From: Enterobacter chengduensis
GTDB taxonomy: Bacteria > Pseudomonadota > Gammaproteobacteria > Enterobacterales > Enterobacteriaceae
DNA length: 64,000 bases
NCBI RefSeq assembly: GCF_001984825.2
Contig: NZ_CP043318.1
Span: forward strand, 3,038,001 to 3,102,000
Direction: 5' to 3'
Shown here: positions 31,137-43,452 of the stretch, in pieces
Layout: every line of letters starts with the position of its first letter
How positions within the stretch are numbered: the first letter of the stretch is position 1
Position numbers and translations under genes: made by a program
Notes under the pieces: model-generated
Told to the model about the DNA's origin: nothing
The model's database searches: none
Seen by the model: only the letters and a program-made list of their open reading frames with translations

Positions 31137-32020
31137 GCGTCCTCAGTTGTCGTCTGTTGGTTTGGGTTTTTCACCGCACGCACGTGTTCTTCAAGCTCGA
31201 TAAACGACGGACGCTCGCTGGAGTAAAGCGTTTTACGGCCAAACTCAACCGCGATCGGTGGCGCGTAACCGTTGAGGTTTGAGAGCAGCGTGATCTTCAC
31301 GCACTGCATCATTTTGGTGGTTTCCGCGCTCTTCTGGCGCAGCACGCTTGCCAGCGGAGAGATAAAGCCATACGCCAGCAAAATACCGAGGAAGGTTCCC
31401 ACCATCGCGTGGGCAATCAGCGCGCCGAGCTCGGCTGCCGGACGGTCTGCCGAGGCCAGGGCGTGCACCACGCCCATTACCGCCGCAACGATACCGAATG
31501 CCGGAAGGGAGTCGCCGACAAGCGCGAGGCTGTTGGCCGGCACTTCAGATTCGCTTTCGTGGGTTTCGATCTCTTCGTCCATCAGCGCTTCGATTTCGAA
31601 GGTATTCATGTTGCCGCTGATGATCAGTCGCAGATAGTCGACGATGAAATCCAGCATCATGGCGTCGGCAAGAATGCGCGGGTAGCTGGCAAAAATTTCG
31701 CTCTCTTTTGGGTTTTCAATATCCCGTTCAAGCGAGAACATGCCCTGCTGACGCGACTTCGCCATCAGGCGATAGAGGAGCGCCAGTAGATCCATATACA
31801 TACTTTTGGTGTATTTCGAGCGACGGAACAGCAACGGAATCGCTTTCAGCGTGCCCTTGATCGATTTACCGTTGTTGCCAACGATAAAAGCCCCTACCCC
31901 TGCGCCGCCGATGATAATAAGTTCAGCCGGTTGATAGAGTGCTCCAAGGTGCCCGCCGGTCATCATGTAACCGCCGAAAACTGTACCGAGAACTACCAGG
32001 TAACCTAATAAGATAAGCAC
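31133..32020 (-). CDS. motA: Flagellar stator protein MotA
   Basis: MotA forms the pentameric proton channel around MotB. Four membrane helices, a large cytoplasmic loop with the charged residues that push FliG (around [21 protein letters not shown], residues 90-110), and the two functionally important prolines (about 173 and 222). Length 295, as in E. coli. First gene of the Mocha operon, 123 nt downstream of flhC. Confidence 0.98.
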   Translation of the reverse strand: MLILLGYLVVLGTVFGGYMMTGGHLGALYQPAELIIIGGAGVGAFIVGNNGKSIKGTLKAIPLLFRRSKYTKSMYMDLLALLYRLMAKSRQQGMFSLERDIENPKESEIFASYPRILADAMMLDFIVDYLRLIISGNMNTFEIEALMDEEIETHESESEVPANSLALVGDSLPAFGIVAAVMGVVHALASADRPAAELGALIAHAMVGTFLGILLAYGFISPLASVLRQKSAETTKMMQCVKITLLSNLNGYAPPIAVEFGRKTLYSSERPSFIELEEHVRAVKNPNQQTTTEDA

Positions 32021-32085
32021 GACATCATCCTTCCGCTAGTGACTATGGCAAGGACGTCCAGCTCGCAGCGTTTACCGTTTGCGGG

Positions 32086-32120
32086 GTAAAAAAAAGCAGC
32101 GGTAATTGCTTACCGCTGCT
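32086..32120 (-). terminator. Terminator after flhDC
   Basis: An 11-bp perfect stem (AGCAGCGGTAA / TTACCGCTGCT, 4-nt loop) is followed on the minus strand by a run of eight T. It lies 24 nt after the flhC stop and separates the class 1 operon from motA. Confidence 0.92.
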
Positions 32121-32143
32121 GGAATCTTTCCCACACGTTCGGG

Positions 32144-32722
32144 TTAAACAGCTTGTTCGATCTGTTCATCCAGCAGTTGTGGAATAATATCGGCAGCATC
32201 CCGGGAAAGTTTACGTCTTTTTACTGCGCGGGATGGAGGCTGACATAAACTGCAGGCGAAGCTGCCTGCAGGCTGATGAGCATGGGTAATAAAATTGCCA
32301 TCGCAGCAGTTGCAGCGCGACAGCTCAAGCATTCCGCTCTCAACAAAACGCACCAGCGTCCATGCGCGGGTCAGCGCCAGCAGAGGGCCTTCTTCCTGCT
32401 GTGGGCATTGTTCAAGGTAAAGTTTGTACGCTTTGATCACGGCGTCAACGCCGCTACACAAACCGGTTTTAAGAAGATACTGCCAGGCATTACAGAACAT
32501 GGAAGCGTGAATATTCTGCTCCCACGTCATAAACCAGTCGGTAGAAAACGGCAGCATGCCTTTCGGCGGGGGACTACCACGTAACTCTTTGTACAGCTTG
32601 ATGAGACGACCACGGCTCAGCTGAGTCTCGCTTTCCAGCATTTGTAAACGAGCACCCAATGTAATCAGCTCCATGGCCAACTGTATGTCACGCGCTTCCT
32701 GAACAATGCTTTTCTCGCTCAT
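32144..32722 (-). CDS. flhC: Flagellar master regulator subunit FlhC
   Basis: FlhC combines with FlhD as FlhD4C2 to activate class 2 flagellar promoters with sigma-70. The zinc-binding cysteines are present in [10 protein letters not shown] and FACSLCQPP (about residues 137-160). Length 192, as in E. coli. Two bases separate it from flhD. Confidence 0.98.
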   Translation of the reverse strand: MSEKSIVQEARDIQLAMELITLGARLQMLESETQLSRGRLIKLYKELRGSPPPKGMLPFSTDWFMTWEQNIHASMFCNAWQYLLKTGLCSGVDAVIKAYKLYLEQCPQQEEGPLLALTRAWTLVRFVESGMLELSRCNCCDGNFITHAHQPAGSFACSLCQPPSRAVKRRKLSRDAADIIPQLLDEQIEQAV

Positions 32723-32724
32723 TG

Positions 32725-33075
32725 CTAGGCCCTTTTCTTACGGGCTGCGTCATCAGGCTGGCTGATTTCGTTAAGCAAGCGGGTGGAGAGAAGAATACCG
32801 GTGTGGATCTGTTGAAGATCGTCTACACGGGACTCCTGCGTCAGACGCGTTATTGTCTGCGAATCATCGAAACGGAACTGGCAAACCAGTTGATTCGTTT
32901 CTGCCAGTTTAACCATTTGTGGGAGGGTTAAGCCGCCCAGCATGGTTGCCATCTCTTCGTTAATACCCAGACGAAACATCGCGGACGCTTTGTCCTGACT
33001 AATCAAACGCTGCGCGAGCAGTAAATACGACAAATTGATGTCATAGATATGTTTTAGCAACTCGGATGTATGCAT
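32725..33075 (-). CDS. flhD: Flagellar master regulator subunit FlhD
   Basis: FlhD is the partner of FlhC in the class 1 master regulator. [24 protein letters not shown] at the N-terminus matches E. coli. The ATG at 33075 gives 116 residues with a GGGATGGGAA leader; an in-frame ATG at 33084 would add three residues (MGT) and is also often annotated. The conserved Cys65 of E. coli FlhD lies in the QLVC segment here as well. Confidence 0.97.
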   Translation of the reverse strand: MHTSELLKHIYDINLSYLLLAQRLISQDKASAMFRLGINEEMATMLGGLTLPQMVKLAETNQLVCQFRFDDSQTITRLTQESRVDDLQQIHTGILLSTRLLNEISQPDDAARKKRA

Positions 33076-33084
33076 TGTTCCCAT

Positions 33085-33870
33085 CCCGAATAACCAACTA
33101 TTATTTTTATGCGGAAAGACCGCACCCCGTGATGTCGCCGGGAAATCACCCGGTATAAAAAAGAAAAGGCCAAATGCATAGTTGAATTTAGGTTTGTATT
33201 CATTGAAACGCGCAAGAGAGAAGCCGCGGCTGCGTCTCTTACATGTTTTATCATTTCTTACAAATAACTAAGATTTTTCCTAATTCGACGCAAACTCTAC
33301 TCGTCAGTTTTGCCACATACAATCCAGCCATCCTCAAATTTAAAAAAAATGTGATCCACGTCACACAATTTAAGTGAATATGACCCATAAATCCATCAGT
33401 ATGACTTGTAATTTGTTTGTTTTTTAACCGATCAGCACTGTTTTGTATTCTTAATTGACGAATACTCATGCAGACGGGCGATTCGAACTGGCATACAACG
33501 TGCTTTTCTCGCCGTGAATGCCTGACGGAAACATTTACAATATCCCCCACCTCGGGAAACATTTTTCTTACCGAGAAAAAACATATAGTTATGCAGTTAA
33601 CGCCAAAAAGATGTTTCAGGGCGTGATCATTCGGAATGAGTTTGTAACGTAGCAAAACGATTTAAGCGTCAAGGCGTGAAATTGTGTGATTTACGTTAAG
33701 TTGTTAATTTTTTTCATTTAGGCGCATTTTTTAGTTATTCTTCTTATAAGAATAATTAATGAATAATTATGATAAGCTTCACACTAATGTCGTATTTCGC
33801 TCTTGCAGAACCAGAGCATTCGCGGTAAAGGTGGTGACACGCAGTCTGTCAGACACCCAAGGAGTGCGCC
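33085..33870. other. flhDC regulatory region and uspC upstream region
   Basis: This AT-rich 786-bp gap holds the long flhDC leader and control region and, at the far side, the promoter of divergent uspC. A perfect CRP site is at 33350-33365. A possible -10 (TAGAGT on the minus strand, 33294-33299) would start the transcript near 33286, placing the CRP site near -71, as reported for E. coli flhDC. The remaining sequence shows no gene; small open frames there look accidental. Confidence 0.65.
33350..33365. promoter_or_regulatory. CRP-binding site of flhDC
   Basis: TGTGATCCACGTCACA is a perfect TGTGA-N6-TCACA palindrome, 275 nt upstream of the flhD ATG. flhDC needs cAMP-CRP in E. coli, and spacing to the inferred start fits class I activation. 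Confidence 0.88.
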
Positions 33871-34299
33871 ATGAGTTACTCCCATCTTCTTGTTACCGTT
33901 GCAGTTTCTCCTGAAAGCCATCAGCTCGTCGCCCGGGCCGTTTCCATTGCCAGACCCCATAATGCCCGCATCAGTCTCATCACCCTCGCCGCCGAGCCAG
34001 AGATGTATAATCAGCTGGCCGCGCCCATGCTGGAGGATATTCGTGAGGTCCTTCAGGAAGAAACGCAGCAATTTCTGCGTGAATTAGTGGAAAAGGCGCA
34101 ATATCCGGTTTATGAAACCGTTATTGCGACCGGGGAACTTAACGCCCATATTCTCGACATGTGTCGTAAACAACAAATTGATTTAGTCATTTGCGGGAAT
34201 CATAACCACAGCTTTTTATCGCGAGCGGCCTGCGCGGCGAAATCTATTGTCGCCTCAAGCCAGGTTGATGTGCTGTTAGTGCCTCTTGGGGGGAATTAA
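33871..34299 (+). CDS. uspC: Universal stress protein UspC
   Basis: A 142-residue single-domain universal stress protein (Rossmann-like). SYSHLLVTVAVSPESHQL and the ending CGNHNHSFLSRAACAAKSIVASSQVDVLLVPL match UspC of E. coli closely. The G-2x-G-9x-G(S/T) ATP motif is not obvious, in line with UspC not being an ATP-binding UshA-type Usp. UspC has been tied to UV and osmotic stress and to motility in E. coli. Divergent from flhDC. Confidence 0.93.
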   Translation: MSYSHLLVTVAVSPESHQLVARAVSIARPHNARISLITLAAEPEMYNQLAAPMLEDIREVLQEETQQFLRELVEKAQYPVYETVIATGELNAHILDMCRKQQIDLVICGNHNHSFLSRAACAAKSIVASSQVDVLLVPLGGN

Positions 34300-34316
34300 C
34301 GCTCCCCAGAGGAAAA

Positions 34317-36537
<2,221 letters not shown>

Positions 36538-36695
36538 TTACGAGAGGTAAACGCCTTTACCTCTTTCATAGCCATGTAAGTATAGACAGTGTGACGTGGC
36601 TCGCCATTTGATAACCGCCCCGCCAGTTTTACTGGCGGGGCGGTTAAGAGGTCAACTAAGGTTATAAGTTGAGCAATTAATGAGGGGAAAAAAGA

Positions 36696-37685
36696 TCAGA
36701 CGGTACGCTTCGCTTTTTGCTTGTAACGGTCGAAAATCACCGCTGCCAGCAGGATCAGGCCTCGCACCACGTACTGCGAGAACGGCGAAATATTCAGCAG
36801 GTTCATGGCGTTCTCCACCGTCCCTAAAATCAGTATCCCGGCCACCACATATGAGATTTTTCCGATGCCGCCCTTGAGGGAAACGCCCCCTAAAACGCAG
36901 GCCGAGATAACGATCAGCTCATAGCCAATTGAGGTCATCGGCTGGCCGCTGGTCATACGCGAGGCCAGAATAATCCCCGCAGCGGCAGAAACCAGCCCTG
37001 AGAGCACAAAGATAATAATCTTGGTGCGCACCACCGGCACCCCGGCCAGGCGAGCGGCCTCTTCATTACCGCCAATCGCCAGCGTATTACGGCCAAAGGT
37101 GGTCCGGTTGAGCAGGAAACCGAACAGGACGAGACAGGCCACGGTCAGCCAGATAGGCGCGGGCAGCCCCAGCCAGTTGGCATAACCCAGCGTAAAGAAG
37201 CGCTCGTCTTCAATTCCCACCGCTTTACCGTCGGAGATGATATAGGCCAGCCCGCGGACAATTTGCATCGTCGCAAGCGTGGTGATCAGGGCGTTGATCT
37301 TCAGGCGCGCAATAACAAACCCGTTCACCAGACCGCTGATGACGCCGAGTAACAGACCGGCCAGCACGCCAATCCACAGGCTCTCGGTCATGTTGATCAC
37401 CACGGCCGTCGTGACGCCCGCGCAGGCAATCACCGACGCCACCGACAGGTCAAAATCGCCGGAGGCGAGGCAGAACAGCATCCCGCAGGCCACCATCCCG
37501 GACATGGAAATGGCCAGCCCCAGCCCCTTCATGTTAATGAAGGTGGCAAAATTAGGAACAAAGATCGCGCAGGCAAGGAACAGCGCGGCAAAAACCACCA
37601 GCATGCCGTACTGATCCCAGATACGCCCAAAACTTAACGCCGACTTCGACTTCGGCGCTCCGGATGTAGTAACAGAGGACATCAT
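36696..37685 (-). CDS. araH: L-arabinose ABC transporter permease AraH
   Basis: The membrane subunit of the high-affinity arabinose importer; 329 residues with about 8-10 helices, of the ribose/arabinose permease family (LCQ/ACGMLFCLASGDFDLSV segment near residue 70; GGVSLKGGIGKISYVVAG near residue 270). It follows araG by 11 nt. Confidence 0.96.
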   Translation of the reverse strand: MMSSVTTSGAPKSKSALSFGRIWDQYGMLVVFAALFLACAIFVPNFATFINMKGLGLAISMSGMVACGMLFCLASGDFDLSVASVIACAGVTTAVVINMTESLWIGVLAGLLLGVISGLVNGFVIARLKINALITTLATMQIVRGLAYIISDGKAVGIEDERFFTLGYANWLGLPAPIWLTVACLVLFGFLLNRTTFGRNTLAIGGNEEAARLAGVPVVRTKIIIFVLSGLVSAAAGIILASRMTSGQPMTSIGYELIVISACVLGGVSLKGGIGKISYVVAGILILGTVENAMNLLNISPFSQYVVRGLILLAAVIFDRYKQKAKRTV

Positions 37686-37696
37686 TAACTCCTTAC

Positions 37697-39211
37697 TCAG
37701 GCGACAGCCTGGCTGACTTTAGGCATGGCGAGGTTCAACGCCTGTTGTTCATTCGCCTGTTCATGAAGTAACTCACCGGCAATTTCGCCTTCACGCATCA
37801 CCACAATGCGGTCGGCCACGCCAAGCACCTCCGGCAGATCGCTGGAGGCGAAGAGCACCGCCACGCCGCGTTTTGCCAGCTCATAGATCACGTTATAAAT
37901 CTCGTGTTTTGCCCCCACATCGATACCGCGCGTTGGCTCATCCAGCAAAATGACCTTCATATCCTCTGACAGCCAGCGGCCTAAAATCGCCTTCTGCTGG
38001 TTTCCGCCTGACAGGTTCATGATCAGCTGTTGCGGACCCGGCGTTTTGATGTTCAGCGAGCGAATATGGTGGTCGGCGTTGCTCGACTCCCAGCTATCGT
38101 TTATCAGGCAGCCTGCGCGAATGAACTTGCGGCGGGCGGAAATATTGATGTTGTCGCGTACCGAATGCACCGGAATAATCCCCTCTGCTTTACGGTCTTC
38201 CGGGCAGAGCATCATGCCCGCCCCGATCGCGTGGGCCGGTTTCTGGATATCCACCCGTTCGCCGTCAATGAAGACCTGCCCATCGGTAATGCGGGTACCG
38301 CCGAACAGGCCCTTCATCAATTCGCTGCGCCCCGCGCCCACCAGGCCAAACAGGCCGACGATTTCGCCGCTGCGTACGGATAATGAAATCGGCGTTCGCA
38401 CGCCCGGCGCTTTCACGTTATCCAGGCGCAGGCGTTCAGGCCCGTACGGGCGCGGCTGCCAGTGATAAATATCACCCAGATCGCGTCCGACCATCGCCTG
38501 AACCAGCTGGTCATGGTTAACCTGCTGCATGTCGGTAAAGGTGCGCACATAGCGCCCATCCTTAAACACGGTGATGGCGTCGCTCAGGGCAAATATCTCT
38601 TCCATGCGGTGCGAAACGTATAAAATGGTACGCCCTTCCTGACGCAATTCGCGGATCACGCGGAACAGGTTTTCGATCTCACGCTTAGAGAGCGAACTGG
38701 TGGGTTCATCGAAGGCAATAATTTTGGCATTACGCGCCAGCGCCTTGGCAATTTCAACCATCTGCCACTGGCCGATGGAGAGATACTTCAGCGGCGTCTG
38801 GGGATCGACGTCCAGGCCAAGGTGTTTAAGCTGCAGCCCCGCTTCATAATTAAGTAGCGAACGATTTACCACGCCGCCTTTGTGCGGGAGCTGTCCTAAA
38901 TAGATGTTTTCCGCCACGGTCATCTCAGGAATGAGGTGCAGCTCCTGGTAGATGATGGCAACCCCGGCATTGAGCGCCGCCGTGGTATCGGCAAACGCCA
39001 CCTCTTCGCCGCGAATGGCCAGCGTGCCGGTCGTTGGCGCGTAGTTGCCGCTGAGGATTTTCAACAGCGTGGATTTTCCCGCGCCGTTCTCCCCCATCAG
39101 GGCGTGAACCTGGCCGGGATAGCAGTCGAAGCTGATATCGGTCAGTGCGTTAACGCCGGGGAAGGTTTTACCGATGCCGCGAAAAGAGAGATACGGTAAG
39201 GACTGTTGCAT
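37697..39211 (-). CDS. araG: L-arabinose ABC transporter ATPase AraG
   Basis: A 504-residue protein with two fused ABC cassettes. The first has Walker [10 protein letters not shown] and Walker [12 protein letters not shown]; the second has a degenerate A-loop (GLVGAGRSE) with signature [16 protein letters not shown] and Walker [13 protein letters not shown]. This arrangement is typical of the CUT2 sugar importers, where mainly one site hydrolyses ATP. Confidence 0.97.
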   Translation of the reverse strand: MQQSLPYLSFRGIGKTFPGVNALTDISFDCYPGQVHALMGENGAGKSTLLKILSGNYAPTTGTLAIRGEEVAFADTTAALNAGVAIIYQELHLIPEMTVAENIYLGQLPHKGGVVNRSLLNYEAGLQLKHLGLDVDPQTPLKYLSIGQWQMVEIAKALARNAKIIAFDEPTSSLSKREIENLFRVIRELRQEGRTILYVSHRMEEIFALSDAITVFKDGRYVRTFTDMQQVNHDQLVQAMVGRDLGDIYHWQPRPYGPERLRLDNVKAPGVRTPISLSVRSGEIVGLFGLVGAGRSELMKGLFGGTRITDGQVFIDGERVDIQKPAHAIGAGMMLCPEDRKAEGIIPVHSVRDNINISARRKFIRAGCLINDSWESSNADHHIRSLNIKTPGPQQLIMNLSGGNQQKAILGRWLSEDMKVILLDEPTRGIDVGAKHEIYNVIYELAKRGVAVLFASSDLPEVLGVADRIVVMREGEIAGELLHEQANEQQALNLAMPKVSQAVA

Positions 39212-39282
39212 AACGACTCCGTGATTCCTGTAGTGTGTACGTCTGGCCCCTCACGGTGCATGAGGGGCACAATCACAGCCTG

Positions 39283-40272
39283 TTATTTACCGCCGAGTCC
39301 TTTTTTCGCCAGCTCCTCTTTGAAGTTGTCGCGGGTAATCAGCACCACGTCGGTCACTTCGGTGAATTTCGGCGGCTCAGCCCCTTTGGTGACCCAGTTG
39401 TAGAGCATCTCGCTGGATTTGTAGCCGTGAACGTCCGGGCTCGGCAGCAGGGAGCCGTAGAAGCCGGTGGCCTGCGCTTTGGACAGCTCGCTAACGGCGT
39501 CAACGCCGTTGATGCCGATGCCGATCACGTCAGGCGCCTTGAAGCCCTGACCTTCCGTCGCGCGTACCCCGCCCAGCACGGTGTTATCGTTCATACCGAC
39601 CACCAGCCAGTGCTTCACTTCCGGATGCTGAACCAGCATGGAGTTCGCGGCGTCAAATGCCCCCGGGATATCGTTGGATTTGGTCGGGACTTTGTAGATC
39701 TGTTTTTCCGGGAAGCCCGCTGCTTTCAGCGCGTCCATTGAGCCCGTCGTGCGACGACGCGCGGTGTCCAGCTCATCGGCGGTAATGGCCATGACGGCGG
39801 TCTCTTTCACGTCCCAGCCGCGTTTCTGCATCTCTTTGTAAAGTTCCTGGCCCTGACGTTCACCAATTTTGGTCGCCGCCATCATGACCAGCGGAACGCT
39901 GTCCATTGGTTTGCCTTTGGCGTTAACGAACTGATCGTCAACGGCAATCACCTTCATGTCGTAACCGCGGGCCTTCGCCGCAATGGCTGAGCCAAGCTTG
40001 GGATCCGGGGTACAGATAACGAAGCCTTTCGCGCCGCTGGCCGCCAGGCTGTCGATGGCGTTCAGGGTTTTCTCACCGTCGGGCACGGCGATTTTAATGA
40101 CTTCAAAACCTAAATCTTTCCCGGCCTTATCGGCGAATTTCCACTCGGTCTGGAACCAGGGCTCTTCAGGCTGTTTTACCAAAAAACCGAGTTTTAAATT
40201 CTCAGCGATAGCGGATTGTGACATAACGGCAGCCAGACCGATGGCCGCCAGCGCTTTAGTAAATTTGTGCAT
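39283..40272 (-). CDS. araF: L-arabinose-binding periplasmic protein AraF
   Basis: A 329-residue periplasmic binding protein with a 23-residue signal peptide (MHKFTKALAAIGLAAVMSQS, cleaved after AIA). The mature start ENLKLGFLVKQPEEPWFQTEW and end RDNFKEELAKKGLGGK match E. coli AraF. The ATG at 40272 is chosen; seven upstream codons in frame have no support. First gene of araFGH, a unit induced by AraC and CRP in E. coli. Confidence 0.97.
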   Translation of the reverse strand: MHKFTKALAAIGLAAVMSQSAIAENLKLGFLVKQPEEPWFQTEWKFADKAGKDLGFEVIKIAVPDGEKTLNAIDSLAASGAKGFVICTPDPKLGSAIAAKARGYDMKVIAVDDQFVNAKGKPMDSVPLVMMAATKIGERQGQELYKEMQKRGWDVKETAVMAITADELDTARRRTTGSMDALKAAGFPEKQIYKVPTKSNDIPGAFDAANSMLVQHPEVKHWLVVGMNDNTVLGGVRATEGQGFKAPDVIGIGINGVDAVSELSKAQATGFYGSLLPSPDVHGYKSSEMLYNWVTKGAEPPKFTEVTDVVLITRDNFKEELAKKGLGGK

Positions 40273-40396
40273 GGTAAACTCCAGCTTTAGCATTCTTTTC
40301 TGTAGGGAATAGGTGCGTGCTTCTTATTTAATCGGACTTAAAACAAGGCATTAGCGCTTACCTCGTCATAAGCGTTATTGCTGGTGATAGTTTTAG

Positions 40397-40416
40397 CGGG
40401 AAATTAATCATCCATA
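40397..40416. promoter_or_regulatory. Possible AraC half-site
   Basis: The core ATCCATAAGA recurs here as in the better site at 40519. The 5' half (AGC element) is poorly spaced, so this may be a weak second half-site. It lies about 125 nt from the araF start. Confidence 0.35.
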
Positions 40417-40518
40417 AGAGAGCGCCATCACACCGCAGAATTACAGTAATTGCGTACATAAATTCAGCGAAAAATGACATAAAAAAGGCAGGATTTGTCA
40501 GACAAATGAAAGGGGGTT

Positions 40519-40535
40519 AAGCAGAATTATCCATA
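40519..40535. promoter_or_regulatory. AraC-binding half-site
   Basis: AAGCAGAATTATCCATA matches the E. coli araI1 half-site TAGCATTTTTATCCATA at most positions, and the following AAGATTAGC is also shared with the araBAD control region. Its place 250 nt upstream of araF suggests an upstream element of araFGH control. Confidence 0.55.
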
Positions 40536-41048
40536 AGATTAGCTAAGATATCCCTGATGCCCTTCAGAAGGCAAAACGGCAGCTGGGGATAAACGGTTTT
40601 TCATCAAGAATCTCTAACCTTCCTGAAAAACGTTATTCCGCGGAATTTGATTTAGCGCAATTTTATTGTCACATCATATATTCAAAATGATTAATCCGTA
40701 TTTCTTCTTTTTACCGAGCATTATTCCAACATACTTTCGCCTAAAGAGAAACGATGCGCCGACACAACAAAACAACAATTATATCAATAGTTTAATAAAA
40801 TTGAATTCATGGCAAGCTTATTAAATTTGTGTACTATATTAAAGTTTGTAATGTATGGTAAACACAGCCCAATTAAGAGTTTTCTTAGACCAAAGACAAG
40901 GGTATGCTTATTTATATCGAACACAGGAAGTGTATTTCGGTCGACTTAAGTCACGGCAGAATGTCTATTTCTGCTCTTTTCTTCTCATTTGCCTGGCGCT
41001 CAGGTTTAGCAACGGACATCACGTCCCACGGTCAATAAGGATATGAGT

Positions 41049-41552
41049 ATGGCTACCCAAACGATGATGCAAAAACTTAACGCGCAGATGAACCTTGAGT
41101 TCTACGCCTCGAATCTGCACCTGCACCTAAGTGCGTGGTGTGCCGAGAACAGCCTCACGGGGTCTGCCACCTTCTTTCGCTCGCAGGCGCAAAGTAACGT
41201 CACCCACATGATGCGCGTCTTTAACTTCCTCAAAGCCGCAGGGGCAAACCCGGTGGTCAAAGCTCTGGATGGGATCAACGAGAACTACTCTTGCCTGGAA
41301 GAACTGTTTCAGAAAACGCTTGAGGAGTATGAACAACGCTGCAGCACCCTCAGCAAACTGGCCGACGAAGCCAAAGCGCAGCAGGACATTGCAACGCTCA
41401 AATTCCTGCGCGATATGGATAAAGAGCAGCAGCAGGACGGCATGCTGCTGAAGACGCTGGCGGATGAGATCCGCAATGCGCAGAAAGCGGGTTTATGTCC
41501 CGAGCAGACCGACCGTCATCTGCTCGACATCGTCACAGTGCAGCATCACTGA
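41049..41552 (+). CDS. ftnB: Ferritin-like protein FtnB
   Basis: A 167-residue four-helix ferritin-family protein. It resembles E. coli FtnB ([37 protein letters not shown]). Of the ferroxidase ligands seen in FtnA (Glu17, Glu50, His53, Glu94, Gln127), the first Glu (NLEFY) and the His (NVTHMMR) remain, while Glu50 is replaced by Asn (QSNVTH), as in other FtnB proteins, so iron oxidation is probably impaired. FtnB is linked to iron-sulphur repair under stress in Salmonella. The ATG at 41049 is 8 nt after AAGG; 41043 is too close. Confidence 0.92.
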   Translation: MATQTMMQKLNAQMNLEFYASNLHLHLSAWCAENSLTGSATFFRSQAQSNVTHMMRVFNFLKAAGANPVVKALDGINENYSCLEELFQKTLEEYEQRCSTLSKLADEAKAQQDIATLKFLRDMDKEQQQDGMLLKTLADEIRNAQKAGLCPEQTDRHLLDIVTVQHH

Positions 41553-41706
41553 CGCTTTTGACCTGCTCCCGTTCGGAGCAGGTCCCCTTCCCCGCTCCAA
41601 CCGCCTGCTTTTGCTGAAATTTAACAAATCAGATCTGGCTCCCAATGATTAACCACACAACGTGTGATGATTTATTTAGTTACATAATCATTGACGAGGG
41701 AGCATC

Positions 41707-43050
41707 ATGATCACCATTGAGTTTGTTGTCATTCTCCTCTGCCTGCTGACGGGTACGCGTTTCGGCGGTATGGGGCTTGGGTTAATCAGCGGCATTGGTC
41801 TTTTTATTTTATGTTTTGTCTTTGGTCTACAGCCCGGTAAGCCGCCGGTTGACGTTATGCTAACCATCCTTGCGGTGATTGGCTGCGCGGCTGCGCTGCA
41901 GACCGCGGGCGGTCTTAACGTCATGATGCAGTTTGCCGAACGTCTGCTGCGCAAACACCCGCAGCACATCACCCTGCTCGCCCCGTTCACCACCTGGATG
42001 CTGACCTTTCTGTGCGGCACCGGACACGTGGTCTACACCATGTTCCCCATCATTGCGGATATCGCCCTGAAGAAAGGGATCCGCCCCGAGCGCCCGATGG
42101 CCGTGGCATCCGTGGCATCACAGATGGCGATTACGGCATCCCCCGTTTCCGTGGCCGTCGTGTCGCTGGTCTCCATCCTGGCGGCCCAGCATGGGATCGG
42201 CCACGCGTGGGGGATCCTGGAAATCCTCGCCGTGTCGGTTCCCGCGTCACTGTTCGGCGTGGCCATTGCGGCCCTGTGGAGCTTACGTCGAGGGAAAGAT
42301 CTGGCTGACGATCTTGAGTTTCAGGAAAAGCTGAAGGATCCAAAGCAGCGCGAGTTTATCTACGGCGGAACGGAGACGTTAATGAATCAGCGTTTCCCTA
42401 AGCAGGCCTACTGGTCCACGTGGATTTTCTTTGCCGGTATTGCCGTGGTCGTTCTGCTGGGGGCATTTCCTGAACTGCGCCCTGCCTTTGAGCTGAAAGG
42501 CAAAATGACGGCGCTGTCGATGAACCTTGTCATTCAGATGATGATGCTCATTGCGGGCGCCGTGATGCTGATGGCCTGTAAGGTCAATGCGTCCGCGATT
42601 TCTAACGGCGCGGTGTTCAAGGCCGGTATGGTCGCGATCTTCTCGGTGTTCGGCGTGGCGTGGATGAGCGACACCTTTTTCCAGGCACATCTCGACGAGT
42701 TAAAGCTGGCGCTGGAAGGCGTGGTGAAAAGCCATCCGTGGACCTATGCGATTGTGCTGTTTTTGGTGTCAAAACTGGTGAACAGCCAGGCGGCTGCGCT
42801 AACGGCCGTTGCGCCTATGGGCCTCATGCTGGGCATCGACCCGAAAATGCTGATCGCCTTTTTCCCGGCGTCTTACGGCTATTTTGTCCTGCCAACCTAC
42901 CCCAGCGATTTGGCCTGCATCGGCTTTGACCGTTCAGGCACGACCCGCATCGGCAAATTTATCATCAACCACAGCTTTATTCTGCCTGGGCTAATTGGGG
43001 TAAGCTGCGCGTGTGCGGCAAGCTACCTGCTGGTACAGACGTTCTTCTAA
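41707..43050 (+). CDS. Anaerobic C4-dicarboxylate transporter, DcuA/DcuB family
   Basis: A 447-residue membrane protein with 10-12 helices. Dcu family segments are clear: FVFGLQPGKPPVDVMLTILAVIG, TFLCGTGHVVYTMFPIIADIALKKGIRPERP and the end INHSFILPGLIGVS. Family members exchange fumarate, malate or aspartate for succinate in anaerobic growth. It is more diverged from E. coli DcuB than the neighbouring backbone genes are from theirs, so I give no symbol. In E. coli there is no such gene between ftnB and yecJ. Confidence 0.88.
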   Translation: MITIEFVVILLCLLTGTRFGGMGLGLISGIGLFILCFVFGLQPGKPPVDVMLTILAVIGCAAALQTAGGLNVMMQFAERLLRKHPQHITLLAPFTTWMLTFLCGTGHVVYTMFPIIADIALKKGIRPERPMAVASVASQMAITASPVSVAVVSLVSILAAQHGIGHAWGILEILAVSVPASLFGVAIAALWSLRRGKDLADDLEFQEKLKDPKQREFIYGGTETLMNQRFPKQAYWSTWIFFAGIAVVVLLGAFPELRPAFELKGKMTALSMNLVIQMMMLIAGAVMLMACKVNASAISNGAVFKAGMVAIFSVFGVAWMSDTFFQAHLDELKLALEGVVKSHPWTYAIVLFLVSKLVNSQAAALTAVAPMGLMLGIDPKMLIAFFPASYGYFVLPTYPSDLACIGFDRSGTTRIGKFIINHSFILPGLIGVSCACAASYLLVQTFF

Positions 43051-43060
43051 CCGCATCAAC

Positions 43061-43086
43061 GGGCGACACGTGCCGTCGCCCCTTTC
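43061..43086. terminator. Bidirectional terminator between dcu-like gene and yecJ
   Basis: Stem GGGCGAC / GTCGCCC with a 7-nt loop lies in the 42-nt gap between convergent genes; the T-runs are short, so strength is uncertain. Confidence 0.45.
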
Positions 43087-43092
43087 CCTGCT

Positions 43093-43344
43093 TTAGTGCG
43101 ACTCGCCCTGCGGCGTGAATCGCAGTTCAATCAGCGCGATGGCTTTCTGAATCGCACGAAGCGTAACCGGATCGGCAGCAGCAGGATGGCTGGCGAAATC
43201 GATGTTTTTCAGCTGCGTAGACATTTTCTCGCGCACTTCAACCGGCGCAATCACGTCCAGGACGTCAAGGATTTGTTTGATAACCAGCTGGCAGGCGACA
43301 ACGTCAGAGACCAGTTCCTGATCGGCGCTCAGGTTTTGTGACAT
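43093..43344 (-). CDS. yecJ: DUF2766 family protein YecJ
   Basis: An 83-residue protein nearly identical in pattern to E. coli Yec[22 protein letters not shown], then [26 protein letters not shown], ending FTPQGESH. Function unknown. A GGAGAAAG ribosome site (minus strand) precedes the ATG. It lies downstream of azuC on the same strand, separated by a terminator. Confidence 0.9.
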   Translation of the reverse strand: MSQNLSADQELVSDVVACQLVIKQILDVLDVIAPVEVREKMSTQLKNIDFASHPAAADPVTLRAIQKAIALIELRFTPQGESH

Positions 43345-43423
43345 GGGGCTTTCTCCTTATTTAAAGGCCGCCATAGTATCAAAACACGCCCCCTGACATC
43401 TTCTCTTCATCGCCTGCAGGCAC

Positions 43424-43450
43424 AAAAAAACCCGCCGAAGCAGGTTTTTT
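43424..43450 (-). terminator. Terminator of azuC/AzuR
   Basis: Stem AACCTGC / GCGGGTT with a UUCG tetraloop, followed on the minus strand by seven T. It begins just after the azuC stop, so it would form the 3' end of the small RNA. Confidence 0.92.
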
Positions 43451-43452
43451 TA

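Larger units (their letters stand above)
40273..41048. other. araFGH control region and ftnB upstream region
   Basis: A 776-bp AT-rich gap. Nearest araF are two AraC-type sequences (separate entries). An open frame of 63 codons at 40855-41046 on the plus strand has no ribosome site and no recognisable product. Nothing else is assigned; the E. coli genome also has a non-coding stretch here. Confidence 0.5.

Noticed and set aside
33251..33655. 134-codon minus-strand frame in the flhDC leader
   Set aside because: It overlaps the CRP site and probable promoter, has no ribosome site and no homology.
40855..41046. 63-codon frame upstream of ftnB
   Set aside because: No ribosome site, no recognisable product, and it ends within the ftnB start region.
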